From contig CAWJKP010000007.1 of assembly GCA_963843465.1 (NCBI GenBank), positions 434,001 through 498,000 on the forward strand: DNA of 64,000 nucleotides. The letters are read 5' to 3'. Below, one piece after another: positions 20,796-32,594 of the stretch. Both the position numbers and the translations under genes were made by a program. Every line of letters starts with the position of its first letter. Positions within the stretch are counted from its first letter, which is position 1. Source of the DNA: CAWJKP01 sp963843465. Its GTDB lineage: Bacteria; Planctomycetota; Planctomycetia; Pirellulales; Thermoguttaceae. The notes under the pieces are model-generated. The model was not told where the DNA came from and made no database searches. It saw only the letters and a program-made list of their open reading frames with translations.

Positions 20796-21653
20796 ATGCA
20801 CGCACGGGAACTTGTGGAACTGGCTGCCCTGTTGGCCGCCCATGGCCCGCTGTTGATCGGCCCAGACGGATCGCTTCCGTCGCGCGGCATCCAGCAATAC
20901 TGGGTGGCCTCGAAGAGCCGTCTGGACCGCTGGAACTGGACGCTCAAACAGCTCGCGGTCAAGGCCGTGGGCTGCGGCGGCGGCGCCGACAGGTCGCTGG
21001 TCCGCGGCGTTTGCGAGGAGATCCTCACCGGCGAAGTGCTCACCCGGGTCTGGTCGGCCGTGCTGGCGGCCTACGATCGCCGGCGGGGAACGGACGTGGC
21101 GGAGCCGATCGCCCGCAGCGTGCTCCTCGGGCACCTCGAGGCGCGGCACCGCGTGCTCACGCTCCTGGTCTCCGGCCCGGGCATCGACGCCGAAGAGGCC
21201 GTCAAGCTCAACCGGCTCCGCCGCCGCAGCGAGCGCTGGATCGACTTGCTCGTGGGGCGGTTGGCCCAGCAGTTTGCCGTGAGCGAATTCGCCGTCGATC
21301 CCGATCGGGCCAGGCAGTTTGCCGAGGACCTTCACCGGCAGAGTCGCCACGAGGGCGACCGGAGGGCCTGGTCGCTGATCGAGGCCTCGCTCCGTGCGGC
21401 CTTCCGCCAGGGCCTGGTTGCCGTCAGCCCCAACGCCGATCTCAATGCGGCGATTGCCGCCGCCATCCTCTCCTGCTTTCCCGCCGACCTGTTCGATGGC
21501 ACGGGTCTGTTCCCCTCGGCGTGGCTCATCCGGCTGACCCGCATCACCAGCGACACCCAGGGGATGATTGCCGATCTGCTTTCCCTGGACGGCGGCGCGA
21601 TGCCGGACCCGACCGTCGGCCAGGACCGGCGCCGCTTCCGAAAGCTCTGGTAG
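20796..21653 (+). CDS. Hypothetical soluble protein
   Basis: About 285 residues from ATG 20796 (MHARELVELAALLAAHGPLL). It is largely alpha-helical with no signal peptide, no membrane segment and no motif I can name. The sequence upstream of this ATG in the same frame has irregular composition, so the shorter start is preferred. Codon use is like its neighbours. Function unknown. It is followed by a hairpin repeat and the isomerase-like gene. Confidence 0.6.
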   Translation: MHARELVELAALLAAHGPLLIGPDGSLPSRGIQQYWVASKSRLDRWNWTLKQLAVKAVGCGGGADRSLVRGVCEEILTGEVLTRVWSAVLAAYDRRRGTDVAEPIARSVLLGHLEARHRVLTLLVSGPGIDAEEAVKLNRLRRRSERWIDLLVGRLAQQFAVSEFAVDPDRARQFAEDLHRQSRHEGDRRAWSLIEASLRAAFRQGLVAVSPNADLNAAIAAAILSCFPADLFDGTGLFPSAWLIRLTRITSDTQGMIADLLSLDGGAMPDPTVGQDRRRFRKLW

Positions 21654-21699
21654 CATCCGGCCCGAAGTTGCGGTATCCTATCGGCTGTCGATCCGTAGA

Positions 21700-21774
21700 G
21701 TAGCAGGCACACGCCGTGTGCCGTTCGCCCGTGGAGGCGAAGACAGCGGACGGCACACGGCGTGTGCCTGCTAC
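21700..21774. repeat. Palindromic repeat, GTAGCAGGCACAC family, copy 3
   Basis: Arms GTAGCAGGCACACGCCGTG and complement around a 27-base loop. About 15 bases downstream is TGAACGGTAA, a weak match to the operator-like sites at 14987-15579. Confidence 0.87.
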
Positions 21775-21857
21775 TTTGAGCGATTTCCTCTGAACGGTAA
21801 CGCCCAAGGAATGGTGGGCCTCGCTGCGCTCGACCCACCCTACTAAGGAGGACCGCC

Positions 21858-22748
21858 ATGACCGCGCCGCGGGACGCGATGAGCATCGGCTTTCATACCG
21901 ACGCCTTCAATTCGGCCTACTTCAGCTTCGAGAAGTGCCTCGACTGGGCCCAAACCAACGGGGTCCGCTACATCGAGTGCGGGCTGATCGACGGCGTGAG
22001 CTGGATTCACGGCCTGGGCTACCAGCCGCACGTGGCCCTCTACGAGGACCCCGTGCTCTTACGGCGGAAGATGGAAGGCTACGGCGTGCAGTTCTCGCAG
22101 GTCGACGCGGCCTATCCGCTCTCCGGCAGCGACGGCCCCTTGCGCGGCGTGCCCTACGTGATGAAGTCGATCGCCTGGGCGGCCCAGACCGGCTGTCCGC
22201 GGGTAGACACGACCGACGGTCTGCACGCCCCTGCCGGATTGGCCGACGCCGAGGCCCTGGACCTGATGCGGCGGAGCTACCGGCAGATCCTCGAAGTGGC
22301 CGAGGCGCACCAGGTGACCGTGAACATCGAGCCCCACGGCTACTTCACCACCAACCCGGAGATGATGGCCCGCATGTTGGCCTTCTCCGACAGCCCTCTG
22401 CTGCGGCTGAACATGGACACGGGCAACACGTTCATTGCCGGACAGGACCCGGTCGCCTTCTTGCGCCGGTTCATCGATCGGGTGAGTCACGTCCACGTCA
22501 AGGATGTTTCCCCCTCCCTGGCCGCCGCCACGCGGGGTCAGCAGACCGGCATCGCCGTCAGCCAGTGCGCCCTGGGCGAGGGCGTGAACGCCGAGAACAT
22601 CAAGAACTGCCTGCGCCTCTTGCGCGACCACGGCTACCAGGGCGTGTTGAGCATCGAGTGCGAAGGCCAGGCCGGCCCGATGATCGAGCATTCGCTCCGC
22701 TGGCTCCGCGATTCGCTGGCAGAGTTGAAGATCCCCTTCGAGGGTTGA
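21858..22748 (+). CDS. Sugar phosphate isomerase/epimerase (xylose isomerase-like TIM barrel)
   Basis: A protein of 296 residues with the AP endonuclease 2 / xylose-isomerase-like barrel. Likely metal ligands are Glu in NIEPHGYF, Asp in NMDTGN, His in SHVHVKDV and Glu in SIECEG. These enzymes isomerise or epimerise keto-sugars or inositol derivatives using a divalent metal; the substrate is not readable. AAGGAGGA lies seven bases before the ATG. The gene is bracketed by inverted repeats and has a hairpin just downstream. Confidence 0.82.
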   Translation: MTAPRDAMSIGFHTDAFNSAYFSFEKCLDWAQTNGVRYIECGLIDGVSWIHGLGYQPHVALYEDPVLLRRKMEGYGVQFSQVDAAYPLSGSDGPLRGVPYVMKSIAWAAQTGCPRVDTTDGLHAPAGLADAEALDLMRRSYRQILEVAEAHQVTVNIEPHGYFTTNPEMMARMLAFSDSPLLRLNMDTGNTFIAGQDPVAFLRRFIDRVSHVHVKDVSPSLAAATRGQQTGIAVSQCALGEGVNAENIKNCLRLLRDHGYQGVLSIECEGQAGPMIEHSLRWLRDSLAELKIPFEG

Positions 22749-22750
22749 GT

Positions 22751-22859
22751 CTTTGGAGTGCGGCGACTTGTCGCCGCTTTGTGCGAGGCGTCCCACCGCC
22801 CGCGGCTGGCCGCCGACAAAATCGCGTCCACAGCGGCGACAAGTCGCCGCACTCCAAAG
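22751..22859. repeat. Palindromic repeat, TTGGAGTGCGGCGACTTG family, copy 1
   Basis: Arms of 30 bases (CTTTGGAGTGCGGCGACTTG and complement) around a 49-base loop, directly after the isomerase-like stop. Copy 2 is at 30460. Confidence 0.87.
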
Positions 22860-23022
22860 TCGCCGGCCTTCCGCAACCGTTGGCCGTTGCGGCTGCCCTG
22901 ATAGCCTATCCCGTGCGGTGGTGGCGACGACGGGCGTAAGTAGGGTGGGTCGAGCGCAGCGAGCCCCCTAGGCATGAACCTAAGGAATTTTGCACTATGT
23001 CCTTGGAGAGAAGCAGCTAACG

Positions 23023-23091
23023 GGAACACTAATTGAAACTGATCGACGCTAATCTGGTGAATTAGCGAAGATTAGCGAGGATTAGTGTTCC
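23023..23091. repeat. Hairpin with direct GATTAGCGA repeats
   Basis: Arms GGAACACTAAT and ATTAGTGTTCC enclose several copies of ATTAGCGA-like words. It is more AT-rich than its surroundings. The rest of 22860-23580 has no gene I can support. Confidence 0.65.
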
Positions 23092-23580
23092 GTCTTTCGG
23101 CTTTTTTTCTTTGGCAGATCGCTCGAAGATTCCTTGAGTTCGTGCGTATGCGGTCGTGCACAGCGAGCCCCACCATCGTCATCTTTCCTCCTTCATCCTT
23201 TCTACTTCCTACTGTATCCCGTGGACGCTCTGCGGCCATCTTGACGCTTCACTGATCGGCACGGGGCGGTCCGAGCGATGGCCGGCGGCGCGAATCGCTC
23301 GAATAAGCGGCACAAGGACTTGAGTTCGGCCCGTCCGGTGCGCCGCTTGCTGCACCAAGGACCATAAGATCTCGGGAACAGAACCCGCCGGAGTAACGTA
23401 GAAAGAGTGGCACTTTGAGCCACCGCCCGTCTCTTGCCTCTTCCCCCCGAACTTGCGTAGCAGTTCGCAGTTCTCATCCGGCTTCCGGTTCCGTGATCGG
23501 CCGCTGTTCGCGCCCGCAGAGGTTCCGTCTTCGGCGCGGCGTTTCCTCAACATGAATTCTCTGTGGTTTGAAATAACAGA

Positions 23581-24780
23581 ATGCCCGACAGACTCACCGC
23601 AACTTTCCCACCATACGTAGGGTACGTTCCGACTACGAGCGTACTGCCGGAAGGGCAGCCGATCACCTGTTCCGGGGTCCTCGAATTGCATCCGAAAGGG
23701 TATGGCTTCCTGCGTAGCGCGGCCAGTGACTATCACCAACTCCCCAGCGACATCTTTGTCCCCCAGACGACGATCAATGACCTGGGACTTCGGCCGGGCG
23801 TAGTGATCCACGGGGTCGCGGTGGGTACGGGTCCGCTGCAAGGGCCGAAGCTGGTCGAAATCCTCGACGTGGCTGGCACGCCTCCGGCTCACTACCAGAC
23901 CGTCCCGCATTTCGAGAACTTGACCGCCATTACCCCCCATGAGTGGCTACGCTTGGAAACCGGCCCGGAACCGCTTACGACCCGGGTGATGGACCTTCTG
24001 GTTCCCCTGGGAAAGGGGCAGCGGGGTCTCATTGTCGCCCCGCCGCGGACGGGAAAGACCATTCTCTTGCAGCAGATCGGCAACGCCGTTGCGACCAACC
24101 ACCCGGCCGTCAAGCTCTTCGTGCTGTTGATCGACGAGCGGCCGGAGGAGGTGACGGAGATGCGGCGTCACGTCTGCGGGGAGGTCCTGGCCAGCAGTCT
24201 CGACCGCGACGTGGAAAGCCACGTGCGGCTTTCGCGGTTGGCTGTCGAGCGGTGCAAGCGGCTGGCCGAGCGAGGGCAGGACGTGTTGCTGCTGATCGAC
24301 TCGGTAACTCGGGTAGCGCGGGCCTTCAACAAGCGGATCGGCAACACCGGCCGGACCATGTCCGGCGGGGTGGACGTCAAGGCCCTGGACGTTCCCAAGC
24401 AGCTCTTCGCCAGTGCCCGGGCTTTCGAGGAAGGCGGCTCGCTGACGATCGTCGCCACGGCGTTGATCGAGACGGGCAGCCGCATGGACGAGGTGATTTT
24501 CGAGGAGTTCAAAGGCACGGGGAACATGGAAATGGTGCTGGACCGCAAGCTGGCCGACCGGCGGATCTGGCCGGCGATGGACGTTTCCCGCTCCGGCACG
24601 CGGCGGGAGGAGGAGCTGCTGGAGCCGGAAACCCTGCGGGCGGTCACCGCGCTGCGGCGGACGCTCAACAGCATGAACCCGATCGAGGCCCTGGAGCGGC
24701 TGGTCAGCCGGTTGGCAAAGTTTTCCTCGAACGAGGAGTTTATCCGGGCAATCCGTGGCGCACCCGTGGTTTGTGCGTAG
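23581..24780 (+). CDS. rho: Transcription termination factor Rho
   Basis: A protein of 399 residues, close to the usual 420. The N-terminal RNA-binding cold-shock-like domain contains ELHPKGYGFLR. The ATPase domain has Walker A APPRTGKT (Lys about 159; the common form is APPKAGKT), the segment IDERPEEVTEMRR, Walker B LLLIDSVTRVARAF and the Q/R-loop region NTGRTMSGGVD. It works as a hexameric RNA translocase that ends transcription. No Shine-Dalgarno is visible and an in-frame TGA lies four codons before the ATG, so the start is firm and initiation may be leaderless-like. A sigma factor gene follows after a 450-base gap. Confidence 0.95.
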   Translation: MPDRLTATFPPYVGYVPTTSVLPEGQPITCSGVLELHPKGYGFLRSAASDYHQLPSDIFVPQTTINDLGLRPGVVIHGVAVGTGPLQGPKLVEILDVAGTPPAHYQTVPHFENLTAITPHEWLRLETGPEPLTTRVMDLLVPLGKGQRGLIVAPPRTGKTILLQQIGNAVATNHPAVKLFVLLIDERPEEVTEMRRHVCGEVLASSLDRDVESHVRLSRLAVERCKRLAERGQDVLLLIDSVTRVARAFNKRIGNTGRTMSGGVDVKALDVPKQLFASARAFEEGGSLTIVATALIETGSRMDEVIFEEFKGTGNMEMVLDRKLADRRIWPAMDVSRSGTRREEELLEPETLRAVTALRRTLNSMNPIEALERLVSRLAKFSSNEEFIRAIRGAPVVCA

Positions 24781-25230
24781 AGGCTGGTAGGGAGGAAGAA
24801 CTGCTTGCAATCTGTGGGCGTATAGATTAAGTTGGGTGGATTGACTTCCCGAGGGAGGACGTTGAGTCTACCCGCCGCAGTGTTGGCTGAACCCGTGTCG
24901 GCGTTCGCCTCTCCTGCCAGATTGTCCTGGGAATCGTCCGTTAGAGGGCTTGATTCCCGGATGGTCTCGCTGGCCTGCCCCGGGGGCAGTTGTCGCCGCG
25001 GGGGATTGAAGTAATCAGGCCGGTCCCGAGAACAATTGAGCCCGCTTGGTGTCTTTAGGTTTATCGGCGCCGAGGGACGCGGTTTTCTTGCCCTGGACCT
25101 GGCAGGAAATAATGCCACAATTCCAAGAATAGAGATTGCAGCCGCCCCAGGGCCGTGGCAGCCGTGCCAAGCTAGGGGCGGCGAGGGCGAGCAATGAAGC
25201 TTCCGCCCTGAGACAAGAAGCGAGAAGACG
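24781..25230. other. Untranslated gap upstream of the sigma factor gene
   Basis: No open frame with convincing coding character, RNA gene or large repeat was recognised. It presumably holds the rho terminator and the sigma-gene promoter, but neither stands out. Confidence 0.4.
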
Positions 25231-26701
<1,471 letters not shown>

Positions 26702-26705
26702 CGTC

Positions 26706-26758
26706 GTACTCGTCACGCTCCGCGTGACGCACGCCCTCACGCGGAGCGTGAGGAGTAC
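26706..26758. repeat. Palindromic repeat, GTACTCCTCACGC family, copy 2
   Basis: Imperfect hairpin between convergent genes: GTACTCGTCACGCTCCGC and CGGAGCGTGAGGAGTAC. It could act as a bidirectional terminator. Confidence 0.83.
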
Positions 26759-26763
26759 ATTCG

Positions 26764-27879
26764 TCAGATCGGCTTGATGGTCGTGATCCAGATCAGCGGG
26801 TGGCCGGCCTCGTCGATGCGCAGCTCGCTCTTCAGGCGGGCCTTCGCCAATGCGTTCCGCAAGAGAAGGCTGTAGGTCGTCCGCCCCTGCGGGAGTTTGA
26901 CGATCGACTTCTCGGGATCGATGCCCCAGCGGGCCAGGGCGTTGTGGTCCATGAGCACCGGCAGCTTCACGCGCTGCGAGACCGCGTCGATCACCTTGGT
27001 CACCGGCACGCCTTGCACGTTGGCGTTGAGAAACTCCATCATTGCCGGCACCACTTCCCCCGGGGGCTTCTCCGGCGGCCAGCCGACGGGCCAGACCTCC
27101 ACAGCCGGCCGCGAGGCGACAATGCTGTAGCCCAGGCGGCCCCCTTCCGCTTGCGGGACCAGGCATAGGCCCATCGGCCGCAATACGCAAGCCAGGGCCG
27201 TCCCCGAAGAAAGCTCCCCTAGCTCCTCAACCACATTATCATCCTCCGGCAGCTTCTCCGGCCTCGAGCGGACGGGCAGGGACAATTGCCGCAGGATGCG
27301 GCGGATTACTTGCTGGCGGCTGACGCCGGCGGTGGGGAAGCCGACCAGTTGGCTAAGGTCCTTTTCCGCCTGCTGGAACTGGGCCACCTCCAGCCCGAAG
27401 GCCGTCTTCACCGGACGGCTCTCCAGCGGACCGTTGCGGGCCAGGTCGTCCAGCCAGCGTTTGAGCCGGGCCACGTCGCCGGCACGGAAGCGAGCGCCGG
27501 GCACCAGCAGGGTTTCGTCGGCAGTCAACACGGCCACGACCTGGTAGAGCGGGGCGCTCTGCGTCCCCAAGTTGCGGATCTCCATCTTCTCCCCGGCCTG
27601 CTTGGCGTGGAAGCGGACGTTGCTCAGGCCCGCCTGCGCCAGCCGGCGGCCCCACTCCTGCTGGGCCGTCAGCGACACCCGCTCCTCGGTCACGACCTCA
27701 AGGCTCACCTGTCCGGCGGCCAGCGCCGCGCGGGCCCCGGCGGCCAGGACGCAGGCGATCAGGCCGGCCAGGAGAAAGCGGCGTAGTCGTACAGGGAACG
27801 CGGGCACGCGGAGATGGCCAGACGCGGGGAGATCCCCGCGTCCCCGTGTCGCCGCGTCACCGCGTCTTTCTCGATTCAC
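26764..27879 (-). CDS. Exported hypothetical protein with a C-terminal STN-like region
   Basis: A hydrophobic segment (FLLAGLIACVLAAGARAALA) at about residues 35-55 is a signal peptide. Upstream of it, residues 5-28 (RRGDAATRGRGDLPASGH) are encoded by a hairpin repeat at 27806-27866, so the present start is probably a by-product of its insertion. The mature protein ends with FLNANVQGVPVTKVIDAVSQ, then LMDHNALARWGI and YSLLLRNALAKARLKSELRI. This resembles the short secretin/TonB N-terminal (STN) fold, which handles envelope protein contacts. The true function is unknown. Confidence 0.6.
   Translation of the reverse strand: MNRERRGDAATRGRGDLPASGHLRVPAFPVRLRRFLLAGLIACVLAAGARAALAAGQVSLEVVTEERVSLTAQQEWGRRLAQAGLSNVRFHAKQAGEKMEIRNLGTQSAPLYQVVAVLTADETLLVPGARFRAGDVARLKRWLDDLARNGPLESRPVKTAFGLEVAQFQQAEKDLSQLVGFPTAGVSRQQVIRRILRQLSLPVRSRPEKLPEDDNVVEELGELSSGTALACVLRPMGLCLVPQAEGGRLGYSIVASRPAVEVWPVGWPPEKPPGEVVPAMMEFLNANVQGVPVTKVIDAVSQRVKLPVLMDHNALARWGIDPEKSIVKLPQGRTTYSLLLRNALAKARLKSELRIDEAGHPLIWITTIKPI
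27806..27866. repeat. Palindromic repeat, GACGCGGGGA family, copy 1
   Basis: The central palindrome GACGCGGGGAGATCCCCGCG is flanked by imperfect arms CACGCGGAGATGG and CCGTGTCGCCGCG. It overlaps the 5' coding end of the minus-strand gene. Copy 2 is at 38760. Confidence 0.75.
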
Positions 27880-27913
27880 TCAAGGTCTCCCATAATAAGA
27901 CCTGGCCGAATCC

Positions 27914-28963
<1,050 letters not shown>

Positions 28964-29183
28964 AGCACGTCTCCTTTGGAAAAAGCGGACCCGGTCGGGG
29001 CCAAACGGTCATATTAATCGATTGAGCGAGCTTGTCGTCCAGGACAAGAAACCAGGATTATAGCGGGCCCGGCGGGAGGATTCAACCGGCCGGAATCCAC
29101 CCGTGCGGGTGGCGGCGTTGAACATGGTTTGCGGTAACGGAATTGAGTCTTCTGGTCCGGTATAGCCGACGAACTCTTGGGCG

Positions 29184-29225
29184 GCGGTATTACTGGCGCA
29201 ATCTGCGGTATTGCTGGCGCAATCT
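29184..29225. repeat. Two tandem 21-base units
   Basis: The unit GCGGTATTRCTGGCGCAATC(T) occurs twice head to tail within a 570-base region that otherwise shows no convincing gene. Confidence 0.7.
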
Positions 29226-29475
29226 GAGGGGCGTTCACGCCCCTTTGCCGGCGCAGCGGCTGACATGGCCGCGAGAATTGGACGAAAAACTAGTCCGCCC
29301 ACCGCCGAACCCGGCGTAAACGCCGTGCCGAATACCGCCTTCGGCGGAAAAGCCCGATGAATCAGGCTCAATCCCCTCGACGCCAACGCGCAAATCCTCC
29401 AAAAGATGGCCCGGCTGAAGGGCGCCGTGAATCGGTTTGCTTGACATCGGCGAATTGATCAGCGCCGCACGAATC

Positions 29476-29527
29476 GTATTCGTCACGCTCCGCGTGACGC
29501 GCGCCCTCACGCGGAGCGCGAGCAGTG
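29476..29527. repeat. Palindromic repeat, GTACTCCTCACGC family, copy 3
   Basis: Degenerate hairpin (GTATTCGTCACGCTCCGC and CGGAGCGCGAGCAGTGC) just downstream of the LRR-protein stop. Confidence 0.75.
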
Positions 29528-29533
29528 CGACCG

Positions 29534-30403
29534 CTAATGGAGACATTCAATCTGGCAACTTGGCAGCGCCTGATCAAGCTTCTCGGCGCCCTCGTCTGTT
29601 ACCTGAGTGAAATTGAGCTGCAGCCATTGCAGATGACGCATTTTTCTCAGGTGAACAAGTCCGGCGTCCGTGACCTTGGTGCCAGAAAGGTCCAGGTGTT
29701 CCAGCCGCGGAAGTCTCTTTAGGTGAACGAGTCCAGCGTCTGTCACCTGAGTTCCAACGAGTGACAGATCTCGAAGCTCAATTAGCCCCGCGATGTGTTC
29801 CAGGCCAGCGTCGTTCAAATCGCTCTCCGACAAGTCAAGGGCGGCCCATCGTCGGAACCTCGTCAGACGTGCCAAGTCGTCGTTCGTAATCCGGTGGCCG
29901 AAGAATTGTAGCCCATTAACCTGCGGGAACTCCTTTAGGCGTTCGAGATCAGCAACGTCGGAAATACCGGCCCTGTCGATGGTTTTGAAGAGCTCATCAC
30001 CCAGGAGACCCCGGAGCCACGTCGGGGATGATGAAACAGAAGACCAATAAATACAACCATCCTCTACCGCCCTCTCCAACGCCTCTTCCTGCTTCCTTGC
30101 CTCCTGCATCCTCACCGCCAACCAACTAAACGGCATGGCGACGGTCAGCGTCAGCACCAGCAGCGAGCGGAGACTGAACTGAAATCGCCAGCGGAGAAAC
30201 AAGCTGGCGACATACCAGAGAAGCATCAAGAGCAGCCAAACGCCGACCGCTGCAATGGCGGTCAGTACGGCCCAGCCCTTGGGGAACCAGCCCAGTCGCT
30301 CCGACAGCAGCAGACACCCCTCGACCGTCAGCAGCCCGAGCAGGCAGCGATCCGGCGTGAGGCGGAACCACCGAGTCCTGGGCTTCGGGGCTGCGATGCT
30401 CAT
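29534..30403 (-). CDS. Membrane-anchored leucine-rich-repeat protein
   Basis: A protein of 289 residues. Two or three membrane segments occupy the first 105 residues (VEGCLLLSERLGWF, AVLTAIAAVGVWLLLMLLWY, LLVLTLTVAMPFSWLAVRMQ), the last within a FSLRSLL-type segment common in planctomycete proteins. It is followed by a KQEEALERAVEDG linker and about five leucine-rich repeats of the form AGLVHLKRLPRLEHLDLSGT and VTDAGLVHLRKM. The LRR domain should bind protein partners, probably outside the membrane. Partners and role are unknown. Confidence 0.75.
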   Translation of the reverse strand: MSIAAPKPRTRWFRLTPDRCLLGLLTVEGCLLLSERLGWFPKGWAVLTAIAAVGVWLLLMLLWYVASLFLRWRFQFSLRSLLVLTLTVAMPFSWLAVRMQEARKQEEALERAVEDGCIYWSSVSSSPTWLRGLLGDELFKTIDRAGISDVADLERLKEFPQVNGLQFFGHRITNDDLARLTRFRRWAALDLSESDLNDAGLEHIAGLIELRDLSLVGTQVTDAGLVHLKRLPRLEHLDLSGTKVTDAGLVHLRKMRHLQWLQLNFTQVTDEGAEKLDQALPSCQIECLH

Positions 30404-30459
30404 GTCGCCTTGCTCGTCGCGTTAGCCCCGGCGGCCACGTCGCGGCTTCGGCGGGCGAT

Positions 30460-30692
30460 TTTGGAGTGCGGCGACTTGTCGCCGCTTTGGACCGCGCAAA
30501 AACAAGTTGACCAACTTCTTGTGGTGCAGGCGTCCCGCCTGCTCTAAGAAGCGCAGGCGGGACGCCTGCACCACAACCGGCAATGGACCAAGTTATTCTT
30601 GCGCAGCCGCTTTGGACGGCACGTTCCGGGCGGTTAGCAATTGGCGGCGGTAACGCCTTGCGAAAAGCGGCGACAAGTCGCCGCACTCCAAA
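30460..30692. repeat. Nested palindromes: TTGGAGTGCGGCGACTTG family around a GTGGTGCAGGCG family copy
   Basis: Outer arms TTTTGGAGTGCGGCGACTTG and complement bracket about 170 bases. Inside, at 30519-30577, is a complete CTTGTGGTGCAGGCGTCCCG hairpin. One repeat family therefore sits within the loop of another. A GTTAGCCCCGGCGGCCACG half-copy lies at 30421. Confidence 0.87.
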
Positions 30693-30707
30693 GGTCGCGC
30701 CCTCAAC

Positions 30708-31604
30708 CTACTTAGCCGAAGCGTCGCCGCTGTCGGCGGGCTTCTCGTCGCCAGTGTCGGTGTCGGGTTTCTCGGGCTTCTTGTGGGTCTTACGCGCCGG
30801 TTTCTTGGGCTCGTCGTCCGTGCCGGCCGTCGCGTCCAGCGAGTCGTTGCCCCCCTTCTTCGGCTTGGCGTGGGGCAGTTTGTGGGCGGGCTTCTTCCGC
30901 CCTTCCACGGGGACGATCTCGATTTTTACCTCGCTCACCTCGACCCTTGGCGGATTGCTCTTTGCCGTGCCCTTGAAGTCGATCTTGGCGCCCTGGGGGA
31001 CGAACTCGAGGGCCGCCAGCCCGTCCATGTCGAAGGTCACCTCCACGTCGTCGGGCAACTCGTAGCCCCGCGCCTTCTTGCCGTTGACCGAGATAAAGAC
31101 CATGCTCTTGGTCACTTTATTGACCACGCCGCTGCCGTCCGACGACCCGCCCGCATCTGCCCCGCCCAGGTCGGCGCCGCCGGCGTTCTTGCCCAATTTA
31201 GACCCGGGCTTGGGTCCCGGACCGGCGTTGGGCGCCGGCCCGAATCCCATCCCCATTCCCATTCCCATCTGCCCTAACGGCAGGACTACCGAAATCGTGG
31301 AGATCTTCTCCGTCTTGCCGCTGCCGCTGGCGGAGAAGCTGACGTTCTGTCCTTTGACCAAGGAATTGGCCTTGCCCTTGCCGGCGACCTTGATTCTCGT
31401 AGCCGGCCCGACCGTAAGCGCCCAGGTCTGGTTCTCTTCCGTCACGACGGTAATCATCCGGCCGTTGACGGCCTCGAACGTGCCCGTCTTGGCGACCGGC
31501 ACATCCGGCATACGCAACGGTTGCCGCCCCCATTGGGCCTGGGCTGGGGCCGCCAGCCACGTCAAGACGCCAACCACCAACAGCAAACAACCGATTCGTG
31601 ACAT
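30708..31604 (-). CDS. Exported hypothetical protein with basic C-terminal tail
   Basis: About 298 residues from ATG 31604 (MSRIGCLLLVVGVLTWLAAP, signal peptide), with GAGGTC eight bases upstream. The body contains two small beta-rich modules (FEAVNGRMITVVTEENQTWA and VNKVTKSMVFISVNGKKARG) separated by a GMGMGMGFGP low-complexity linker. The C-terminal 70 residues are Lys/Pro/Asp-rich. No catalytic motif is visible. Confidence 0.6.
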   Translation of the reverse strand: MSRIGCLLLVVGVLTWLAAPAQAQWGRQPLRMPDVPVAKTGTFEAVNGRMITVVTEENQTWALTVGPATRIKVAGKGKANSLVKGQNVSFSASGSGKTEKISTISVVLPLGQMGMGMGMGFGPAPNAGPGPKPGSKLGKNAGGADLGGADAGGSSDGSGVVNKVTKSMVFISVNGKKARGYELPDDVEVTFDMDGLAALEFVPQGAKIDFKGTAKSNPPRVEVSEVKIEIVPVEGRKKPAHKLPHAKPKKGGNDSLDATAGTDDEPKKPARKTHKKPEKPDTDTGDEKPADSGDASAK

Positions 31605-31886
31605 GGCAAGACCTCGCGCAAAAAGTGCCTGGTGGGGCAGGCTGGCCTGCCGGAGCATCGGCAAAGGGTATAGGGAAAGCCGGCCGCCACAACTATTAAG
31701 GATAATGGACGGCGCACTACTTGGAAAGCGTCTAGCGGTGTCGGTGTTGGGAAAATGCGGTGAAAAAGCGCGAAGCAACGGGGCCCCCCCAACCAGCGAC
31801 CTGCGATCACTGCTTGACGGCACCGCTTTCTGCGGCTAGGTTGGGTAGGATGCGAAACCAAACGCCACCTTCAGGGGGGATCGCGG

Positions 31887-32594
31887 ATGCTGTCAAGTCA
31901 TACACTGAAGTCAATCAAGCGTGAAACACAGTCATATTGGGGGGATGAGGTAAGAAAAGCTGAAATCATAGGCATTGCCAAGGGGAAAGAGATAGGCCAT
32001 AAGCTTGCCGATCTCGTCGATGAGAAGACCACAGCCCTGCTCACCGTCAAGTACCTCACCAAACGCCAGCGTGACGCCGAGGGTCGCGCCCGGTCGCGTA
32101 GCATGGGCGACGTGTGGTTGCATGACAACGGCATCTATCATCCCGTGAACGTAAAAGTAGGGATCGTTGGGGCGGAAGGGCAACCCAATCTCGTGTCGCT
32201 GAAAAAAGTTCTAACCGCCGTTATGGCGCGGCAAATTGACTCGTACTATCTTCTGATCGTGAAAATGCAAATAGGCGAGAAGGAGATACTCCCATCCGTG
32301 TACCTTTTTGACATGCTTGACTGCCTCGATTACGTGACCTTTGATTCTGGCCCCGGACAAATGATGCTTAGGGCCGTCAACTTTTTCAATGACTTTGATC
32401 CAACGAGGGTCAAACCCTTGGACATTAAGCAGAAAGTACAGCGGCTTATGGACCTCTACGAGGATGGCGAGAGGCGACTGAAGGCTAACCGGGAAAAAGG
32501 CCTGGCGCGTTACCGGAAAGAATTCAGGATTTTTATGGCCGGCAAAGACTTTTCAGTTACTCCAGCGACGCAGGGGAGCCTCAATCTCGCATGA
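31887..32594 (+). CDS. Putative restriction endonuclease, PD-(D/E)xK-like
   Basis: A protein of 235 residues of a type I cannot name. The segment GDVWLHDNGIYHPVNVKVG has an Asp, then a beta strand ending V-N-V-K, which fits a variant PD-(D/E)xK nuclease core (inference). A second half, LLIVKMQIGEKEILPSVYLF, may form the following strands. Its stop overlaps the ATG of a DNA adenine methylase gene (ATGA), the arrangement of type II restriction-modification operons. Base composition is clearly lower in G+C than neighbours (about 45% in the one 60-base line I counted), a sign of horizontal gain. Confidence 0.55.
   Translation: MLSSHTLKSIKRETQSYWGDEVRKAEIIGIAKGKEIGHKLADLVDEKTTALLTVKYLTKRQRDAEGRARSRSMGDVWLHDNGIYHPVNVKVGIVGAEGQPNLVSLKKVLTAVMARQIDSYYLLIVKMQIGEKEILPSVYLFDMLDCLDYVTFDSGPGQMMLRAVNFFNDFDPTRVKPLDIKQKVQRLMDLYEDGERRLKANREKGLARYRKEFRIFMAGKDFSVTPATQGSLNLA

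Larger units (their letters stand above)
21813..22968. repeat. Inverted repeat pair flanking the isomerase-like gene
   Basis: The arm at 21813-21844 (CTCGCTGCGCTCGACCCACC followed by CTACT) and the arm at 22939-22968 are reverse complements over about 28 bases. Together they bracket a complete gene. They may be two independent half-repeats of a GTAGGGTGGGTCGAGC family. Confidence 0.6.

Noticed and set aside
22823..23029. Frames over the 22751-22859 hairpin and downstream
   Set aside because: Both strands are open because the repeat is palindromic; the translations show no protein character.
29009..29386. Minus-strand open frame of 125 codons between gap and the LRR gene
   Set aside because: It includes a tandem 21-base repeat (CASNTADCASNTA) and has no start signal; judged non-coding.
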